Source: Dehalococcoidia bacterium
GTDB lineage: Bacteria > Chloroflexota > Dehalococcoidia > Lucifugimonadales > UBA3495
Assembly (NCBI GenBank): GCA_002746355.1
Contig: NVWX01000021.1
Location: 39,145 to 45,741 of the forward strand
Length of the DNA stretch: 6,597 nt
Reading direction: 5' to 3'
The notes under the pieces are model-generated. The model was not told where the DNA came from and ran no database searches. It saw only the letters and a program-made list of their open reading frames with translations. This document shows positions 5,725 through 6,597 of the stretch, piece after piece. Position numbers and translations under genes: made by a program. Positions within the stretch are counted from its first letter, which is position 1, and every line of letters starts with the position of its first letter.

Positions 5725-5822
5725 CGGTCCTTCGACATCCTTCCGGGGAAGGACAGGACGAACGGATTTGTATTACTCTCATCCCTCTCAAGCTGAGCCT
5801 GTCGAACCACGGCTTAGCTTGG
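5725..5822. repeat. Interspersed repeat-like element with inverted TTCGACA ends and two hairpins
   Basis: TTCGACA (5731-5737) is matched in inverse by TGTCGAA (5800-5806). The right copy extends to CTGAGCCTGTCGAAC (5793-5807), the reverse complement of GTTCGACAGGCTCAG, a sequence I recognise as a frequent intergenic repeat core in environmental bacterial genomes. Inside are a 6-bp hairpin TCCTTC-CGGG-GAAGGA (5738-5753) and a GACGAACGG tail. A second hairpin pairs 5789-5799 with 5811-5821 (11 bp, one G-T pair, 11-nt loop). It carries no ORF of note and lies between convergent genes. Whether it is a mobile MITE-like unit or a REP-type element cannot be told from one copy. Confidence 0.55.
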
Positions 5823-5859
5823 TCCAACAACATCTGGTCAAGGCAGAATCAGGGGTCGC

Positions 5860-6597
5860 CTACCCTCCTGCCGTGTTCTTCATGTGGTTCATCGCTGAGC
5901 CGGCTTTGAACCAATCGATCTGTCCGAGGTTCATGGTGTGACGCAGGTTGATGCGCTCCTCTTCCCCGTCCTCATGGGAGACCACGCAGACCAGCGGCTG
6001 ACCTGGAGCCAGGTCCGACAGCCCGATGATGCTCAGCCGGTCGTCGGCCCTGATGCGGTCGTAGTCGCCTGGGTCCTCAAAGGTCAGGGGCAATATGCCC
6101 TGCTTCTTGAGGTTGGCTTCGTGGATCCTGGCGAAACTGCGGGTGATGACTGCCGCCGCGCCCAACATCCGGGGAGACATGGCGGCATGTTCACGGCTGC
6201 TGCCCTCTCCGTAGTTGTTGTCGCCGACGGCGATCCATTGCATGCCCTGGGCCTTGTACTCCCGGGCGATCTGAGGGATGGGTTGTATCTGCTCACCGGA
6301 TAGTTGGTTCTTCCCGGTGCCAGGCTCGTCGGTGAAGGCGTTCACCGCGCCCAAGAACATGTTGTCGCTCAGGTTATCCAGGTGTCCGCGGAAGCGGAGC
6401 CAGGCCCCGGCCGGAGAGATATGGTCAGTGGTGCACTTTCCCGCCGCCTTGACCAGCACCGGCATAGCCTTGAAGTCCTCGCCATCCCAGGCGGGCCAGG
6501 GCTCCAAAATCTGCAGCCGGGTGCTGTTTGGATCAACATTGACGTCGATGCTGCTTCCGTCTTCGGGCGGGGCTACGTAGCCCTGCTCGCCGGCGTC
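5860..6597 (-). CDS. acn: Aconitate hydratase (mitochondrial-type), C-terminal part; 5' end beyond window
   Basis: The frame is open from the right edge (6597) to TAG at 5860-5862: 245 residues, the C-terminal third of a protein that is usually 640-780 aa. It contains the whole swivelling aconitase C domain (PF00694). Seen, numbered in this fragment: STRLQILEPWPAW (25-37); GKCTTDHISPAG (53-64); LRFRGHLDN (67-75); GDNNYGEGSSREHAA (125-139), where Ser133 matches the catalytic serine (642 in beef-heart enzyme) and Arg135 matches Arg644; FARIHEANLKKQGILPLTF (155-173); and IDWFKAGSAMNHMK (227-240). The match is to the mitochondrial/eukaryote-like branch rather than to AcnB. The enzyme isomerises citrate to isocitrate through cis-aconitate with a 4Fe-4S cluster, whose cysteines lie in the missing N-terminal part. 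A TTG at 6507 is internal, not the start. It converges on the haem-protein gene. Confidence 0.97.
   Translation of the reverse strand, partial: DAGEQGYVAPPEDGSSIDVNVDPNSTRLQILEPWPAWDGEDFKAMPVLVKAAGKCTTDHISPAGAWLRFRGHLDNLSDNMFLGAVNAFTDEPGTGKNQLSGEQIQPIPQIAREYKAQGMQWIAVGDNNYGEGSSREHAAMSPRMLGAAAVITRSFARIHEANLKKQGILPLTFEDPGDYDRIRADDRLSIIGLSDLAPGQPLVCVVSHEDGEEERINLRHTMNLGQIDWFKAGSAMNHMKNTAGG

Larger units (their letters stand above)
5631..5859. other. Convergent intergenic region, 229 nt
   Basis: The space between two converging genes holds the bidirectional terminator (5653-5690) and the repeat-like element (5725-5822). I see no small gene with a ribosome binding site here; short frames crossing it lack a start context and follow the repeat. 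No promoter is expected or seen. Confidence 0.6.

Noticed and set aside
6507..6507. TTG as start of a 215-aa aconitase domain protein (stand-alone small subunit)
   Set aside because: The frame continues upstream to the window edge with aconitase sequence (QGYVAPPEDGSS, STRLQILEPW), so this is the tail of a full-length aconitase.
1..6597. CRISPR array, tRNA/rRNA, toxin-antitoxin or phage-defence system
   Set aside because: No regularly spaced repeats, no tRNA-like cloverleaf, no transposase, nuclease or small paired genes were seen; every sizeable gene belongs to a known metabolic family.

Overview
The window is about 6.6 kb of moderately GC-rich, densely coding bacterial DNA. It holds seven protein genes, two of them cut by the window edges, and no RNA gene, CRISPR array, phage gene or transposase. 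Gene content points to a free-living aerobic bacterium: an FMN-dependent luciferase-like monooxygenase, an FAD amine/amino-acid oxidase, a chlorite-dismutase-family haem protein and an aconitase. The mix resembles Chloroflexota of the SAR202/Dehalococcoidia type, which are known for many luciferase-like monooxygenase paralogs. Interspersed TTCGACAGGCTCAG-type repeat pieces also fit an environmental genome of that kind. The lineage is an inference from style, not a proof.

Layout. 1-785 (-): 5' part of a luciferase-like monooxygenase, running off the left edge. 880-1716 (+): DinB/maleylpyruvate-isomerase-like N-terminal domain fused to an SCP2-like C-terminal domain. 1833-2960 (+): FAD-dependent DAO-family oxidoreductase with a TTG start. 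2957-3646 (-): ComB-family 2-phosphosulfolactate phosphatase, overlapping the oxidase tail-to-tail by 4 nt. 3744-4691 (-): NHL beta-propeller resembling peptidyl-alpha-hydroxyglycine alpha-amidating lyase (PAL). 4932-5630 (+): chlorite dismutase / coproheme decarboxylase family protein, divergent from the propeller gene and ending at a near-ideal bidirectional terminator. 5860-6597 (-): C-terminal part of a mitochondrial-type aconitase, its 5' end beyond the right edge.

Regulation. The best promoter candidates lie in the 240-nt gap between the propeller and the haem-protein gene, where both directions have an extended -10 (TGC before the hexamer). A weaker promoter fits the monooxygenase. The strand changes from gene to gene, so most genes are probably transcribed alone. 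Possible pairs are the SCP2-fusion gene with the oxidase (116-nt gap) and the propeller gene with comB (97-nt gap).

How the genes work together. No single pathway joins them. The monooxygenase, SCP2-fusion protein and oxidase could belong to breakdown of organic compounds. The haem protein may serve haem synthesis or peroxide handling, and aconitase serves the TCA cycle. I see no clearly new multi-gene system. The items most worth a second look are the PAL-like propeller with a complete apparent metal/catalytic residue set but no signal peptide or hydroxylating partner, the haem protein lacking the usual distal Gln, and the MDMPI-SCP2 fusion in a genome that may not make mycothiol.
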